A DNA stretch of 64,000 nt from Flavihumibacter solisilvae (GTDB taxonomy: Bacteria > Bacteroidota > Bacteroidia > Chitinophagales > Chitinophagaceae): NCBI RefSeq assembly GCF_000814475.1, contig NZ_JSVC01000002.1, positions 186,001 through 250,000 on the forward strand, given 5' to 3'. The first letter of the stretch is position 1. Each line of letters opens with the position of its first letter. The position numbers were made by a program, and so were the translations under genes. Shown piece by piece: positions 63,494 through 64,000 of the stretch. The notes beneath the pieces are model-generated. The model had not been told where the DNA came from, did not search any database, and worked only from the letters and a program-made list of their open reading frames with translations.

Positions 63494-63970
63494 TCAATGA
63501 ATCAGTTTGATATGGAGGCGAACATTCGCCTGTGTGTCCGGATCAACGACATCAATATACGTTTCAAGCGTACTGGCGTCGAGGGTTTTGATCGTCATAT
63601 CCCCTGTTAACAGTGAATTGGGAATGGACACATTCAATATAGTTTCATTCGATTTGAAAGCCCAGGTAAAGTCGGTGGTTTGAGGATCGGCAGGATCACA
63701 CTTTAAAGTGCCCTGGTCAGCTATACCGGTGCCACCGGTTTTGAAAGTGAACTTATCGTCCTTATCACAATCTTCCAGGGGATAAGGAAAGTCTACTGTC
63801 CCGTTCTTGTCGATATCCAGTCCCACAGTTGAGATTTTCCATACCTGTGCGGTAAGTAATTCAGTTTTTGATTTGGAAGAGGGTTCGTCGTTATCCTTCC
63901 CGCAAGAGAGCATGGCCAGAGAAAACAAGCAACCTAAAAAAAGCAAGGGACTCCGCATGCTTTTGATCAT
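63494..63970 (-). CDS. Lipocalin-like lipoprotein, hypothetical
   Basis: A 158-residue lipoprotein with signal ending LAMLSC (Cys23) and an acidic linker (GKDNDEPSSKSK). The body is a small beta-barrel type: VWKISTVGLDIDKNGTVDFP (DxDxNGxxD, an EF-like acidic loop), FTFKTGGTG, DFTWAFKSNETIL and LDASTLETYI. This is the plan of lipocalin-like DUF proteins in Bacteroidota. It is the last gene in the window, convergent with nadE. The ligand is unknown. Confidence 0.75.
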   Translation of the reverse strand: MIKSMRSPLLFLGCLFSLAMLSCGKDNDEPSSKSKTELLTAQVWKISTVGLDIDKNGTVDFPYPLEDCDKDDKFTFKTGGTGIADQGTLKCDPADPQTTDFTWAFKSNETILNVSIPNSLLTGDMTIKTLDASTLETYIDVVDPDTQANVRLHIKLIH

Positions 63971-64000
63971 AAGGGTGGATTTTGCCTTTAATAACAGGAA

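Overview
The window is chromosomal DNA of a Bacteroidota bacterium, most likely family Chitinophagaceae. Four things point there. TAnnTTTG -7 promoter elements occur upstream of many genes, and Shine-Dalgarno sequences are mostly absent. There is a gliding-motility lipoprotein (GldB) and a lectin/PKD protein with a type-B type IX secretion tail. The families DUF3078, DUF2490, DUF1800/DUF1501 and group II GGGP synthase are typical of the phylum. The kdp operon ends in porin, short KdpD, then separate histidine kinase. The DNA is compact and looks like core genome. I see no transposase, integrase, phage gene, CRISPR array, rRNA or tRNA.

Layout: 1-3657 is the 3' end of a potassium-transport (kdp) operon. 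3658-4157 is a non-coding convergent gap with thirteen uninterrupted 11-bp repeat units. 4158-10095 carries an amidohydrolase, prfA, a VanZ-like protein, gcvH, a cyclophilin lipoprotein, a small conserved protein and serS. 10113-10204 is an inverted array of 8-bp units. 10224-16917 holds envelope and secreted proteins: a pappalysin-type metalloprotease, a DUF1800/DUF1501 pair, a DUF1080 protein, a T9SS lectin/PKD protein and a 67-residue protein. gyrB follows.

19240-29746 is the metabolic centrepiece. A Cys-rich AraC-type regulator and a ferritin flank genes for all nine steps from glutamyl-tRNA to protoheme: hemL, B, F, E, D, C and A leftwards, hemH and hemJ rightwards. The two arms diverge from a shared region (27955-28149) that has a -7 element on each side and a pair of TGTCA-N6-TGTCA type direct repeats between them, a candidate shared operator.

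30271-48948 holds ileS (eukaryote-like type), a DksA-like protein fused to a histone-like Lys/Ala/Pro tail, a GNAT enzyme, a DPP-IV-like peptidase, an MsbA-like exporter, rbfA, a LolC/E-like permease, a lone transketolase N-terminal half, a WecA/MraY-type transferase, frr, mscL, a DUF3078 protein, scpA, an L,D-transpeptidase-like protein and dxs. 49085-63970 holds a LytS/LytTR two-component pair, two M28 peptidases, GGGP synthase, a DUF2490 protein, B12-dependent ribonucleotide reductase, a 38-residue lipoprotein gene, a PhoD-like phosphatase, a YcxB-like protein, gldB, nadE and a lipocalin-like lipoprotein.

The observations I would follow first are the 11-bp array, the 8-bp array family, the heme cluster with its putative operator and Cys-rich regulator, and the histone-tailed DksA-like protein that has lost its zinc cysteines. 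All family assignments come from reading the sequence; no database search was run.
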